Translations under genes and position numbers: made by a program | The notes under the pieces: generated by a model | Told to the model about the DNA's origin: nothing | The model's database searches: none | The model's input: only the letters and a program-made list of their open reading frames with translations | In this document: positions 27,314-39,656 of the stretch, in pieces | How positions within the stretch are numbered: the first letter of the stretch is position 1 | Layout of the letters: each line of letters starts with the position of its first letter | NCBI GenBank assembly: GCA_963726665.1 | Contig: CAVSDW010000016.1 | Location: 38,598-102,597, forward strand | Direction: 5' to 3' | DNA from: RPQJ01 sp963726665 | GTDB lineage: Bacteria; Pseudomonadota; Gammaproteobacteria; Steroidobacterales; Steroidobacteraceae | Length of the DNA stretch: 64,000 bases

Positions 27314-27853
27314 TCAGAGGGTTCCGCTTGCCTGCAAGGCATCCTTCAGGAGCTGGCGCGCCGTGAAGAGCCTCGACTTGACCGTTTTTTCCGGCAGCTG
27401 GAGCACCTGCCCGATGTCCTCATAGCTCAGCTCGAGGTAGTGCTTGAGCACGATCACCGAGCGGTATTCCTGCTTGATGGACATCAGCGCACGCTGCACC
27501 CGGACTCCGACCTGCTCGCTGCTGACCTCGTCCTCGGCGCCCCGCCGGTCGTCGACTTCGTCGCCGGACATCGGCTCGTGCCTGTGCCGCCGGTCGAGGG
27601 TGTTGATCGATTCATTCAGTGCGATCCGGTAGATCCAGCTGTAAAACCTGTATTTCGGGTCGTAGTCCGCGAGGTGCTCGAATGCCTTGAGGAACACCGT
27701 CTGGGTGACGTCCCGCGCGTCCTCGGGATTCTTCAGCATCCTGAGCGCCGCGTTGAAGACCGGCTTCTGGTATCGCTCGACCAGGGCTTCGAAGGCTCGC
27801 CTGTCGCCCCCGCAGCACCGCTGGACCAGTAACCCGTCGCTGTCCTCGTTCAT
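27314..27853 (-). CDS. RNA polymerase ECF sigma factor (RpoE-like)
   Basis: A 179-residue ECF sigma factor. Region 2 covers about residues 15-85 (FEALVERYQKPVFNAALRML, EDARDVTQTVFLKAFEHL, FYSWIYRIALNESINTLDRR). Region 4 covers 120-175 (ALMSIKQEYRSVIVLKHY, LSYEDIGQVLQLPEKTVKSRLFTARQLLKDAL), with the helix-turn-helix near LPEKTVKSR. The ATG at 27853 has no clear ribosome site, and the candidate promoter lies immediately upstream, so the message may be leaderless. It is followed by its anti-sigma gene. A conserved promoter motif here and before the repeat gene suggests self-control. Confidence 0.9.
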   Translation of the reverse strand: MNEDSDGLLVQRCCGGDRRAFEALVERYQKPVFNAALRMLKNPEDARDVTQTVFLKAFEHLADYDPKYRFYSWIYRIALNESINTLDRRHRHEPMSGDEVDDRRGAEDEVSSEQVGVRVQRALMSIKQEYRSVIVLKHYLELSYEDIGQVLQLPEKTVKSRLFTARQLLKDALQASGTL

Positions 27854-27856
27854 AAA

Positions 27857-27887
27857 TACAGCACAGGACCGGAAAAGTTGGTCGCCG
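27857..27887 (-). promoter_or_regulatory. Candidate autoregulated ECF promoter before the sigma gene
   Basis: On the minus strand CGGCGACCAACTTTTC, then GTCC two bases on and GTA 20 bases after GACCAAC, with the same spacing as at 26553-26586. The GTA ends only 3 bases before the sigma ATG, so if used as a -10 the transcript would start at or just inside the ATG (leaderless). Confidence 0.4.
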
Positions 27888-27906
27888 ACAGGGTGTGCGC
27901 CGGCGC

Positions 27907-28203
27907 CTAGTCCGCCGCCGCGACGATCTCGAAGATCTTGTCGAAACCGGCGTAGCGGAAGATGTCGCTGATGTGCCGGTTCGCGTTGATCAGCCTGAGC
28001 CCGCGCCCGGTCGGCATGACGCGCTTCTGGGTCTTCAAGAGCACGCCAAGCCCGGCGCTCGAGATGTACTCCAGGCCCCCGAGGTCCACCACGTGGGGGT
28101 CGGCGACACCGTCGAAGAACTGCAGGGCTTTCTCGCACTGGGCGGCATCGAGCCTTCCCTTGAGGACCACCTCGCCCGCCGCACCTCGACCGATTTCGAA
28201 CAT
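27907..28203 (-). CDS. STAS-domain anti-sigma factor antagonist
   Basis: A 98-residue single STAS domain of the SpoIIAA/RsbV class. The conserved phosphorylation region is LEYISSAGLGVLLKTQK, with the serine in YISSAG as the expected site. In partner switching, the dephosphorylated form binds the kinase (RsbW-like) and frees its other partner. It follows the RsbU/RsbW fusion gene by 5 bases and precedes the ECF sigma gene by 53 bases, so it may connect the two signalling modes. Confidence 0.88.
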   Translation of the reverse strand: MFEIGRGAAGEVVLKGRLDAAQCEKALQFFDGVADPHVVDLGGLEYISSAGLGVLLKTQKRVMPTGRGLRLINANRHISDIFRYAGFDKIFEIVAAAD

Positions 28204-28208
28204 CTTGC

Positions 28209-29891
28209 CTACCCCAGGGCCATGGTGAAGGTGATGGTACTGCGCCGGTCGGCAAACTCGTAGCGCAGGGTGTCGGCCATCTTGCGCACGAGGTGCAGCC
28301 CGAGCCCGCCGATCTGCCGCTCCTGCAGCGGCTTGTCGATGTCCACCTGCGGTGCACGCGTGACGTCGAACGGATCCACGTCGAAGTCGGTCAGCCGCAC
28401 GGTGAGCACGTCCGCGGTGCAGCCCAGGCTGAGCGCGATGTCGTGGTCGTGGCCCGGGTTGTACTTGACCATGTTCGTGAAGAGCTCCTCCACGATGAAA
28501 TCGACCGGCTCGCGCAGCTCGAGGTCGATGGCCTTGGCGCGCAGGAAGTCCTCGATGAACTGGAACACCGCCTCGAGGGAGTCGTAGCTGCGCTTGAAAT
28601 AGCGCTGCACGGTGGTGGCGGCGCTCGCTTCCGCCCGGCGCCGGATCAGGACGATCGTCACGTCGTCGGCCTGCGGGACCCCGCCCGCAAAATCGTGCAG
28701 TGCCTCGAGCAGCAGCGTGAGCAGCTCGGGCATGGTCCGGTGATGATTGAGGGTTATGACGCGTTCCACGCCCGCGGTGCCGAACTGCTCCTGCGCGGCG
28801 TTCTCGCGCTCGTAGGCCCCGTCTGAAATGAGGGCGAGCACGTCGCCCGGCTCGAGCGACATCCGTGCCGGCGCATCGAGCGACGGGTAGCGCATGTAGC
28901 CCATCGGGAAGGTCGTGGGCGGGCGCCACTCGCAATCGCCGGTCGCCGCATGGAAGTGCAGCAGCGGGCCCTGGCCCGCGGCGTGATAGACGACCTCGTG
29001 GGCCTTCGGGTCGAGCATGCCGAGGAACGCCGTGACGAAGTGCTCCTCGGGCAGGTCTTCAACCAGCTGGTTGTTCACGTGGGTGAAGATCGAGTCGAGG
29101 TTGGCGCCGAGCCGCAGTGCGACCCGCAGCATGCCGGTCATCTGCGTGGAACTGAGCGCAGGCCCGATGCCGTGGCCCGACGCGTCGCCGAGCAGCACGA
29201 ACAGCCGCTGGTCGTCGAGCATCACGAGGTCGAAGGTGTCGCCGCCGGTGTCGTCCGCCGGGCAGAACTGCCCCGCCATGTCGTAGCCGGGCACGCGCGG
29301 CATGTCCGACGGCAGCGTGCTCATCTGGATGTCGCGGGCCAGCTTGATCTCGCGGTCGAGCTTCTCGGCGAGCACGACCGTGCGGGTGAGCCGCTCGCGC
29401 TGGATGAACACCACGCACTGCGAGGCGAGCGTCGTCGCGATGCGCTCGTCCTCCGCGGTGAAGTGCCCGTTGGCGCTGTCGACCACCTGCAGCACGCCGA
29501 CCAGCGAATTCTGCTCGACGAGCGGAACCGACAGCATGCAGCGGACATCGTTGTCGTAGTCGAGATCGACTGCCGGATCGAAGCGGGAATCGGTGCGGCA
29601 ATCGGCGACGTTCACGATCGCGCGAGTCCTCGCCGTGAGTCCGAGGATGCCCTGGTCGAGGCGCCCCTTTACCGGCTGCGCGTCCGGCGACCCCGCGAGG
29701 ACCAGGGATTCCAGCGCGGGTTCGTACAGCCAGACGGTCGCGCGCTCGGCATGCAGCACGCTGCGCGCGGCTTCGCCGATCTCGGTGAGCACGCTCTGCA
29801 GGTCGAAGGGTGCCGCAAGCTTGCGCGTGACCTCCAGGATCTGGAGCAACGCTTCCGGTCGCAGGCCCACGGACTGCTGCACGTCGTTCAT
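28209..29891 (-). CDS. GAF-PP2C phosphatase fused to an RsbW-like ATPase (partner-switch regulator)
   Basis: A 560-residue cytoplasmic regulator. Residues about 20-170 form a GAF sensor domain (SVLHAERATVWLYEPA). Residues about 195-400 form an RsbU/SpoIIE-type PP2C domain with metal residues in DDTGGDTFDLVML, LLGDASGHGIGPALSS and LISDGAYERENA, ending ADDVTIVLIRRR. Residues about 425-555 form an HATPase_c domain (VDFIVEELFTNMVKYNPGHD, then QIGGLGLHLVRKMAD), as in RsbW kinases. So it could both phosphorylate and dephosphorylate the STAS protein next to it. The ATG at 29891 gives the standard N-terminus; a much longer open frame upstream is non-coding by composition. Confidence 0.88.
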   Translation of the reverse strand: MNDVQQSVGLRPEALLQILEVTRKLAAPFDLQSVLTEIGEAARSVLHAERATVWLYEPALESLVLAGSPDAQPVKGRLDQGILGLTARTRAIVNVADCRTDSRFDPAVDLDYDNDVRCMLSVPLVEQNSLVGVLQVVDSANGHFTAEDERIATTLASQCVVFIQRERLTRTVVLAEKLDREIKLARDIQMSTLPSDMPRVPGYDMAGQFCPADDTGGDTFDLVMLDDQRLFVLLGDASGHGIGPALSSTQMTGMLRVALRLGANLDSIFTHVNNQLVEDLPEEHFVTAFLGMLDPKAHEVVYHAAGQGPLLHFHAATGDCEWRPPTTFPMGYMRYPSLDAPARMSLEPGDVLALISDGAYERENAAQEQFGTAGVERVITLNHHRTMPELLTLLLEALHDFAGGVPQADDVTIVLIRRRAEASAATTVQRYFKRSYDSLEAVFQFIEDFLRAKAIDLELREPVDFIVEELFTNMVKYNPGHDHDIALSLGCTADVLTVRLTDFDVDPFDVTRAPQVDIDKPLQERQIGGLGLHLVRKMADTLRYEFADRRSTITFTMALG

Positions 29892-30113
29892 CCCCCGCTT
29901 CTCCCAGCGCCCGTCAGGCCGGCTGTGCCGGTCACGTGGGTCGCAAACGTCAGTGTTGCACGTTCGGCGGGCGGCTGCGACTGGAGCGGCCGGATCTCGA
30001 ACGCCCCGGGGGCGTGGGCCCGCGAAGTCCTTCGCAGTCTCGTGCGCCTGATTTGCAACGCAGCAAGGCGGGGGGTACCTTCGTCGCAGGCCCACGATCC
30101 GACAGGCAGATTC

Positions 30114-30404
30114 ATGCATCCACTTCGACCGACTCACATTGCGATCCTGCTTCTCGTCGCCGCGACGTCGCTCGCTGCCGCCCCCGCGCGGGCAGACGTC
30201 GTCACCGGCACGGTGACGCCGCCCGGGGCCACGGTGGTCATCCTGGATTCCAAGGGAGTGGAGGTCGCGAAACTGTCTTCGGGACCGTATCAGCTGCAGT
30301 TGCCGGTCGGGAAATACAAGGCGCGTTGCACGGCTCCCGGGCAGCACGAGCAGGACTTCCTGAGCCTCTCCGACCCGGTGACGGTCAACATTTCCTGCGG
30401 CTGA
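30114..30404 (+). CDS. Small exported protein of unknown function
   Basis: 96 residues: a clear signal peptide (THIAILLLVAATSLAAAP, cut after ARA at about 27) and a mature part of about 69 residues of beta strands (GTVTPPGATVVILDSKGVEV, LQLPVGKYKARC) resembling a carboxypeptidase-like regulatory fold. Two cysteines (RCTAPG and the terminal ISCG) could form a disulfide. It is directly followed by the gene at 30405 with no space, so the pair is co-translated. It is divergent from the phosphatase gene across a 222-base gap in which I see no clear signal. Confidence 0.65.
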   Translation: MHPLRPTHIAILLLVAATSLAAAPARADVVTGTVTPPGATVVILDSKGVEVAKLSSGPYQLQLPVGKYKARCTAPGQHEQDFLSLSDPVTVNISCG

Positions 30405-31475
30405 GTGCCCGCGGTGACGGAAACGCCCACTCCATCGCGATCGGCCGGCGGCGAGCCGCCGCCGGCCTCGAGTCACAAGCCCGGGTGGCGCGCCAACTTC
30501 AGGCTCGCGGCTGACATCGTCAGCACCCTTGCGATACCGATCGTGACGGTCGCGGCGACGGTGCTCGGCCTGTACGCCACCAACTCCCTCCGCGAGCGCG
30601 AGATAGAGATCGCACGGCAGAACAACCTGCAGTCCCTGATGAACCAGCGGGAGCAGTCGGAGACGGCGCTGCGGTCCGCGATGTTCAAGGAGCTCGTCGG
30701 CCCGCTGCTTCAGACCGGAATCGACGCGCCGGCAAAGGGTGAGCAGGCGGACCTGCCCCGCGCCCAGCGGCTCGCACTGCTTGCCGAGCTCCTGACCCTC
30801 AACTTTCACGAACATTTCGAGCTTGGGCCCCTGCTGCGCTACGTCGACACGCTGCCCGGCCAGACCGAGGACGCCCGCGCGCGTCTGCGCGCCACCGCCC
30901 GTCGCGTCATCTCGCGCCAGCTGGCGCCGATGCTCGCCGCGGCCGACGGCCCTCCCGGCGGCCACCCCGACTTCCTGGAGATTTCCCTGAACTCCGACAT
31001 CAGCGCACCGGCGACGGCGCTGCTGTCCTGCGCGGTTCCAGGTTCCGCCTCGCCGACGGTGGGCAGCGCCATCTCGCTCGACTGCTCCATCAGTGCCAGC
31101 GGATCGCCTCTCAAGGTGGTCTCCCCCGACGGCCGGGACACGCTGCAGATCAGCTTCCGCGCCGTCAACTGGGCCGACCAGACGGTCGGCATCTACACGC
31201 GCGTGCTGGACGGTAAAGACGCCCAGCAGACCAACACGCCGCCGATCGAGTTCACGCTGTCGCCGTATTCGCTGCCCTTCTCCGACAACACTTTGCTGTC
31301 GAGCGGCAATCGCTTCGGCATCTATCTCACGCGAATCGACATCGTCCCCGACGTGGTCCGGGTGATGCGGCTTTCGCTCGTCTGGTTCCCGAGGGACTTC
31401 GTGCCGCCGCGCGAGCGGCCGCTCGACCTCGACATCAGCCCGCCGTCTCAGCAGGCGCCGGCAGCCGCGCGCTAG
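30405..31475 (+). CDS. Hypothetical membrane protein with large beta-rich domain
   Basis: 356 residues, not recognised. The N-terminus is polar, followed by one membrane helix (ADIVSTLAIPIVTVAATVLG, residues 36-55), a helical stretch with coiled-coil character (SLREREIEIARQNNLQSLMN), a helical domain to about 180, then a beta-rich region (SLDCSISASGSPLKVVSP and after) and a Pro/Ala tail. The GTG at 30405 abuts the stop of the preceding gene; another GTG 9 bases on is an alternative start. I cannot assign a function. Confidence 0.6.
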   Translation: MPAVTETPTPSRSAGGEPPPASSHKPGWRANFRLAADIVSTLAIPIVTVAATVLGLYATNSLREREIEIARQNNLQSLMNQREQSETALRSAMFKELVGPLLQTGIDAPAKGEQADLPRAQRLALLAELLTLNFHEHFELGPLLRYVDTLPGQTEDARARLRATARRVISRQLAPMLAAADGPPGGHPDFLEISLNSDISAPATALLSCAVPGSASPTVGSAISLDCSISASGSPLKVVSPDGRDTLQISFRAVNWADQTVGIYTRVLDGKDAQQTNTPPIEFTLSPYSLPFSDNTLLSSGNRFGIYLTRIDIVPDVVRVMRLSLVWFPRDFVPPRERPLDLDISPPSQQAPAAAR

Positions 31476-31508
31476 GCGGACGGCATCGCGCCCGGCAGCG
31501 CTGTTTCG

Positions 31509-31639
31509 ATGCTGGAGCACGCCGGGCCGCACGCGCTCGCCACTGCGCTAGCGACGCATTCCAGCAGTCGTCGCGAGCTGGCGAAGGCTCTCGGCATCAG
31601 CGTGCGACCCCGCTGTATCACTCCATCTCGGGGCGGTGA
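31509..31639 (+). pseudogene. Remnant of a Fis-type helix-turn-helix (NtrC-family C-terminus)
   Basis: About 43 codons read ALATHSSSRRELAKALGISVR and, after a one-base shift near 31612, LYHSISGR and a stop. SRRELAKALGIS followed by an LY-H/R-K-like end is the usual final helix-turn-helix of sigma-54 activators. No AAA+ or receiver domain is present upstream. It overlaps the stop of the convergent gene by about 20 bases. Confidence 0.4.
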
Positions 31640-33996
31640 GTCCTTTGGTACTGGCGGACGTAGTTCCAGTGGTTGCGCGTGGATTCCGCGAAGTGCCGGT
31701 CCAGGATGGCCAGCTGGTCGGTCGATCCGACGAAATACTGTCGGCGGTCTTCCTTCTGGAACTGCAGGAGGCGCCCCAGGTTCGGTTCGACGTCGACCAT
31801 CATGTAGAGGTTCATGTCCGAAAATTCGAGAATTGGATGGTCATCGGTATGGATCGGTGCTCCCGCAACGAGGTCGTCGACGTCCTGCTCGCCCAGCAGC
31901 AGCATGCTGGCAATCTGATACTCGTTTCCCACCCGGATCGTCTGCAGGTCCGCCTCCACCTTCCCCATCTTCCGCCTCAGGTCGTCGATATTGACAGAGG
32001 TCTTCGCCGGCGTGCCCACCGCGATACAAAATGCGTCGGGTACGGGGTGAAGTACCAGAGCGTCGTATGTGGATAGACTGCCTTGAAGCTCGCGATGAGG
32101 ATTCGCAGGTCCTCGAATGACAGCCCCCCGAGAGGCATCCAGGCCGCTGCTATTCCGTCGCCGGTCAATGCGTCCTGCATGATCTGGAAGTACTCTCGCG
32201 TGTACAGGTACGGGTTGCGCTTGTACTTGAGGTTGGTGACATCGGTGACGATGACGTCAAATTTCCTGTCCACGACATCGAGGTAGTTGCGCGCGTCGTC
32301 CAGGACGATGTTCAGCCTGGTGATCGGCATATGAGCGACGATTGAAATCGCTGAAATACGGCGCCGCTTCCAGGATCTTCTCCTCGATTTCCACCGCATC
32401 GACTGCGACATCGTGCAGCAGCATGCTGCCCGAGGTCGTCCCGGTGCCGTAACCAACCGTCACCGCCGACTGCGGATCATCCGCCAGCAGCAGCGGAAGA
32501 TGGGCGAGCATCTTGGAGTCCGCAACCAGGACCGGGTCCGTCCCCGAGACGTTCTGGCCGTCGACGAACACGCCCCTGTACTTCGCATTGCCGATGACGC
32601 TGACGGTGCCTGAGAAACCTTCGGAGTAGTAGACGAGGTCGAGGCCCTTCATTTCCTTGTGGAAGGTCTTGCTGTCCGAGAAGAGCAGAAGGTTCGCCAG
32701 CACGCCGACCAACAGCAGCCCGGCCCAGCGCACGCTGGAGAAGTCCTGGGCCCGGATCGCAAGGACGACCGCGATGAGCAGGCTGAGGTTGACCAGGATG
32801 AGCGTCGTATTCCACATTCCGGCGAACGGGATCAGCACGAACCCGGTCAGGAGACTGCCCAGCACGCAACCGAGCGTATTGGCTACGGATCTTTCCGGAC
32901 TTGGCCCCGATCCTGTGGACGTCGTGGGCATAGATCTTCAGGCCCAGCGGAAACAGGATCCCCATGAAGATCGCTGGAATGAGGGAAACGACAAACGCCA
33001 GGCCCAGGCTGGCGCCCAGCTGGCCGACCGGCAGCGACTCGTCCAGGAAGACCGTGAGCGCTTCGAACCTCGGAACACGAACAGCACGGCCGCCCCGCTC
33101 AACGCGGTGAGAATGCAGACCCTGCGGAACAGGGCCTCCAGGCCCTGACGACGGTCTATCGTTCCGGACACGAGGAACGACCCGACCGAGAACCCGAGCA
33201 GGAAGCCCGCCACGATCAGCGCGAAGGCCTGCGATGTCGACAGCCCGTAGGTCGAGAGTATGCGGACCCAGAGGACCTCGTAGCTGAGGCTGATGAATCC
33301 CGTCAGGAACAGGACGTACAGCATGTAGGAGTAGGGAGTACCCTGCTCCGCAGGCTCCGTCCGCGCTGGCGACTCAGACTTGCCAACGGCGATGATGGCC
33401 GCGACCAGCAGGTTGCCGGCGACTGCAACCGTCAGGGTCGTCGATACCCCGAGATACTTTACGAGCACGAAACCGGTGAGCAACGCCCCGGCAAACGCAC
33501 CCAGCGTATTGAGGTAATAGATCCTGCTGAAGCCGGAGCCGAGGGTCGACGAGGCCGTCAGGAAGTATTTCGCGATCAGCGGCATGGTGCCGCCGATGAA
33601 GAAGACGGGCGGCAGCAGCACGGCGATCGACAACAGCAGGCGGACGACGGACATGCCGTACAGGTCGAGATTGTTGTACGCCGACTCGTACAGCAGGCGG
33701 TAGACGGGCAGGTAATCGATGACCAGGTACGACGCGATGGAGGCGATCGCGATGCATAACTCGACGTACATGTAGATTCGAAGCGGGTTCTCGGTGCGCT
33801 CCGACCACTTGCCGAAGAAGTAACTCCCCAGGCCAAGCCCCAGCAGGAACACGGCCACGACCGTCGCCACGGCGAAACTGCTGACGCCAAAGACGAGCCC
33901 CAGCATCCGGACCCAGATCAGCTGATAGACCAGGGCGGAGAAGCCGGAAATCACGATCGCCGCGTAGAATTTCCGGTTACTCAAAGTCCATGCCAT
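31618..33996 (-). pseudogene. Spermidine-synthase-like membrane protein, four frameshifts
   Basis: Reassembling five reading frames gives about 790 residues: an N-terminal membrane part with about 12-14 helices (FYAAIVISGFSALVYQLIWV, LPPVFFIGGTMPLIAKYF, ILFPLGLKIY) and a C-terminal Rossmann-like domain with VTVGYGTGTTSGSMLL, DAVEIEEKILEAAPYFSD and FDVIVTDVTN, as in SpeE-like methyltransferase-fold proteins fused to transporter-like membranes. Frame changes lie near 33068, 32888, 32334 and 32030. The parts join without lost sequence, so sequencing errors are likely, although true decay cannot be excluded. Related membrane spermidine-synthase proteins have no settled function. It starts 215 bases from the rRNA terminator. 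Confidence 0.6.
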
Positions 33997-34210
33997 CTGC
34001 GCCTACCCCGCTTCTTCGGTTCAACTTCGGCCGAAAGACGACGTGCCGCACCGAATGACGGACTGCCGCACATCGATCGCAGACATGGGATTGGCTCGAG
34101 GTCCGGCCGGGCCGGGCGTCGCGCCGAGCCTCACCGCGTGCCGACGGAAAAGTGCTACGGATTCCGATCAATTGCAATCCGCGGCGACCGCAGCACTGCA
34201 GACCTCGCCG

Positions 34211-34251
34211 AAAAAAAGAAACCCCCGGCGGATTTCTCCGTCGGGGGTTTC
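34211..34251 (-). terminator. Rho-independent terminator of the rRNA operon
   Basis: On the minus strand GAAACCCCCGACGGA pairs with TCCGCCGGGGGTTTC (one G-T-type mismatch position) over a 4-base loop and is followed by seven T. It lies about 10 bases after the 5S rRNA. Confidence 0.92.
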
Positions 34252-34261
34252 GGGCTTAAGA

Positions 34262-34379
34262 GCCTGGCAGTGACCTACTCTTGCATGGCCAAAGGCCACA
34301 CTACCATCGGCGCAGAGCGTTTTCACTTCCGAGTTCGGAAAGGGATCGGGTGGTTCCCGCTCGCTATTGCCGCCAGGCA
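34262..34379 (-). rRNA. rrf: 5S ribosomal RNA
   Basis: About 118 bases, with both ends forming the terminal helix (GCCTGGCGG at the 5' end, CACTGCCAGGC at the 3' end) and the conserved internal CCGAACTCGGAAGTGAAA and GATGGTAGTGTGG segments. Exact ends are within a base or two. It is last in the operon. Confidence 0.95.
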
Positions 34380-34507
34380 AACTGGCTCACGCACGCGCTT
34401 TCGCGCGCAGCGATGAATTCGAATCGGGTATGACAAGCGTGTCGCAACGAGCGATACAGCTGACTTACACCATCGGCCGGAAATCTCCAGGCCGATTGGG
34501 TGTTATA

Positions 34508-37410
<2,903 letters not shown>

Positions 37411-37540
37411 ATATAACCCCAATCGTTCTGGGGTCACATGGACCAAATAATCTCATCAGCTGATATCTCTCACGAATGCGACACGCTTTCGATTTTCAAG
37501 TTGAATCAACTTGATCCTCGGCGTCATACCCAATTCATAT

Positions 37541-37552
37541 TGTTAAAGAGCA
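37541..37552 (-). promoter_or_regulatory. boxA antitermination site in the 16S-23S spacer
   Basis: TGCTCTTTAACA on the minus strand is the standard boxA sequence bound by NusB/NusE. It lies 131 bases before the 23S 5' end. Confidence 0.85.
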
Positions 37553-37580
37553 CCGCACGGAGACGACTCCGCTGCGTGAG

Positions 37581-37621
37581 ACCACGCATGCATCGCATTA
37601 CTGCGGCGGTGCATGCGTGGT
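37581..37621. other. Strong hairpin in the spacer between tRNA-Ala and 23S
   Basis: ACCACGCATGCA pairs perfectly with TGCATGCGTGGT around a 17-base loop. It lies 25 bases downstream of the tRNA-Ala 3' end in the transcript and could guide processing. Confidence 0.55.
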
Positions 37622-37646
37622 GTCGCGCACCAGGCGAAACTGGACG

Positions 37647-37722
37647 TGGTGGAGCCAGCCGGGATCGAACCGGCGACCTCCTGCTTGCAAAGCAGGCGCT
37701 CTCCCAGCTGAGCTATGGCCCC
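37647..37722 (-). tRNA. tRNA-Ala (anticodon TGC)
   Basis: 76 bases, GGGGCCATAGCTCAGC at the 5' end, anticodon loop CTTTGCAAG giving TGC, T-arm GGTTCGATCC, and an encoded CCA end. It is the second spacer tRNA in the operon. Confidence 0.96.
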
Positions 37723-37742
37723 AGCTCAGATCCACCGCGAAA

Positions 37743-37819
37743 TGGTGGGTCTGGGAAGATTCGAACTTCCGGCCTCGCCCTTATCAGGGGCGCGCTCTGA
37801 CCAACTGAGCTACAGACCC
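37743..37819 (-). tRNA. tRNA-Ile (anticodon GAT)
   Basis: 77 bases, GGGTCTGTAGCTCAGTTGG at the 5' end, anticodon loop CTGATAA giving GAT, T-arm region GAAGTTCGAATCTTCC, and an encoded CCA end. It is the first spacer tRNA after 16S, 20 bases before tRNA-Ala. Confidence 0.96.
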
Positions 37820-37921
37820 GGGGTTCGAAGGCGGCCCCGCACTAGCGTCCAGCATCACGGGCACCGAAAACAGGTAACTTGAGTGGGAACTCGCGCAAGA
37901 CGTTGCTCGCGCTCGTCTTTT

Positions 37922-39457
<1,536 letters not shown>

Positions 39458-39586
39458 AAGTCTTGCGACTTTAGTTCGGAGAGAATCCCAATCAGTTTTC
39501 AGTATTAACTGGCTAATTGGTACTCGGTCCGTGTTTGCGCTTGCAAACGACCGACGCGAGTCCCCACACAAATTACCTGTTTCGAT

Positions 39587-39598
39587 TTTTAAAGAGCA
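39587..39598 (-). promoter_or_regulatory. boxA in the rRNA leader
   Basis: TGCTCTTTAAAA on the minus strand matches boxA and lies about 130 bases before the 16S 5' end, in the transcribed leader. Confidence 0.8.
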
Positions 39599-39628
39599 GC
39601 CCCGGGCTTCTGCCGGGGCAGACCGCGA

Positions 39629-39656
39629 ATTATGCGGCATCCCACGAATCTGTCAA
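39629..39656 (-). promoter_or_regulatory. rRNA operon promoter
   Basis: TTGACA (39651-39656) and CATAAT (39629-39634) on the minus strand, 16 bases apart, then TCGCGGTC as discriminator. A palindrome with an AT centre (39664-39682, GCGCAGA and TCTGCGC) lies just upstream. The extended tyrS frame stops inside the -10 sequence. Confidence 0.8.

Noticed and set aside
25391..27832. 813-codon plus-strand frame including long Phe-Ala-Ala and Ser-Val repeats
   Set aside because: It is the reverse reading of the NAA repeat and of the sigma/anti-sigma genes. The minus strand has a start, ribosome site, membrane helix and known families.
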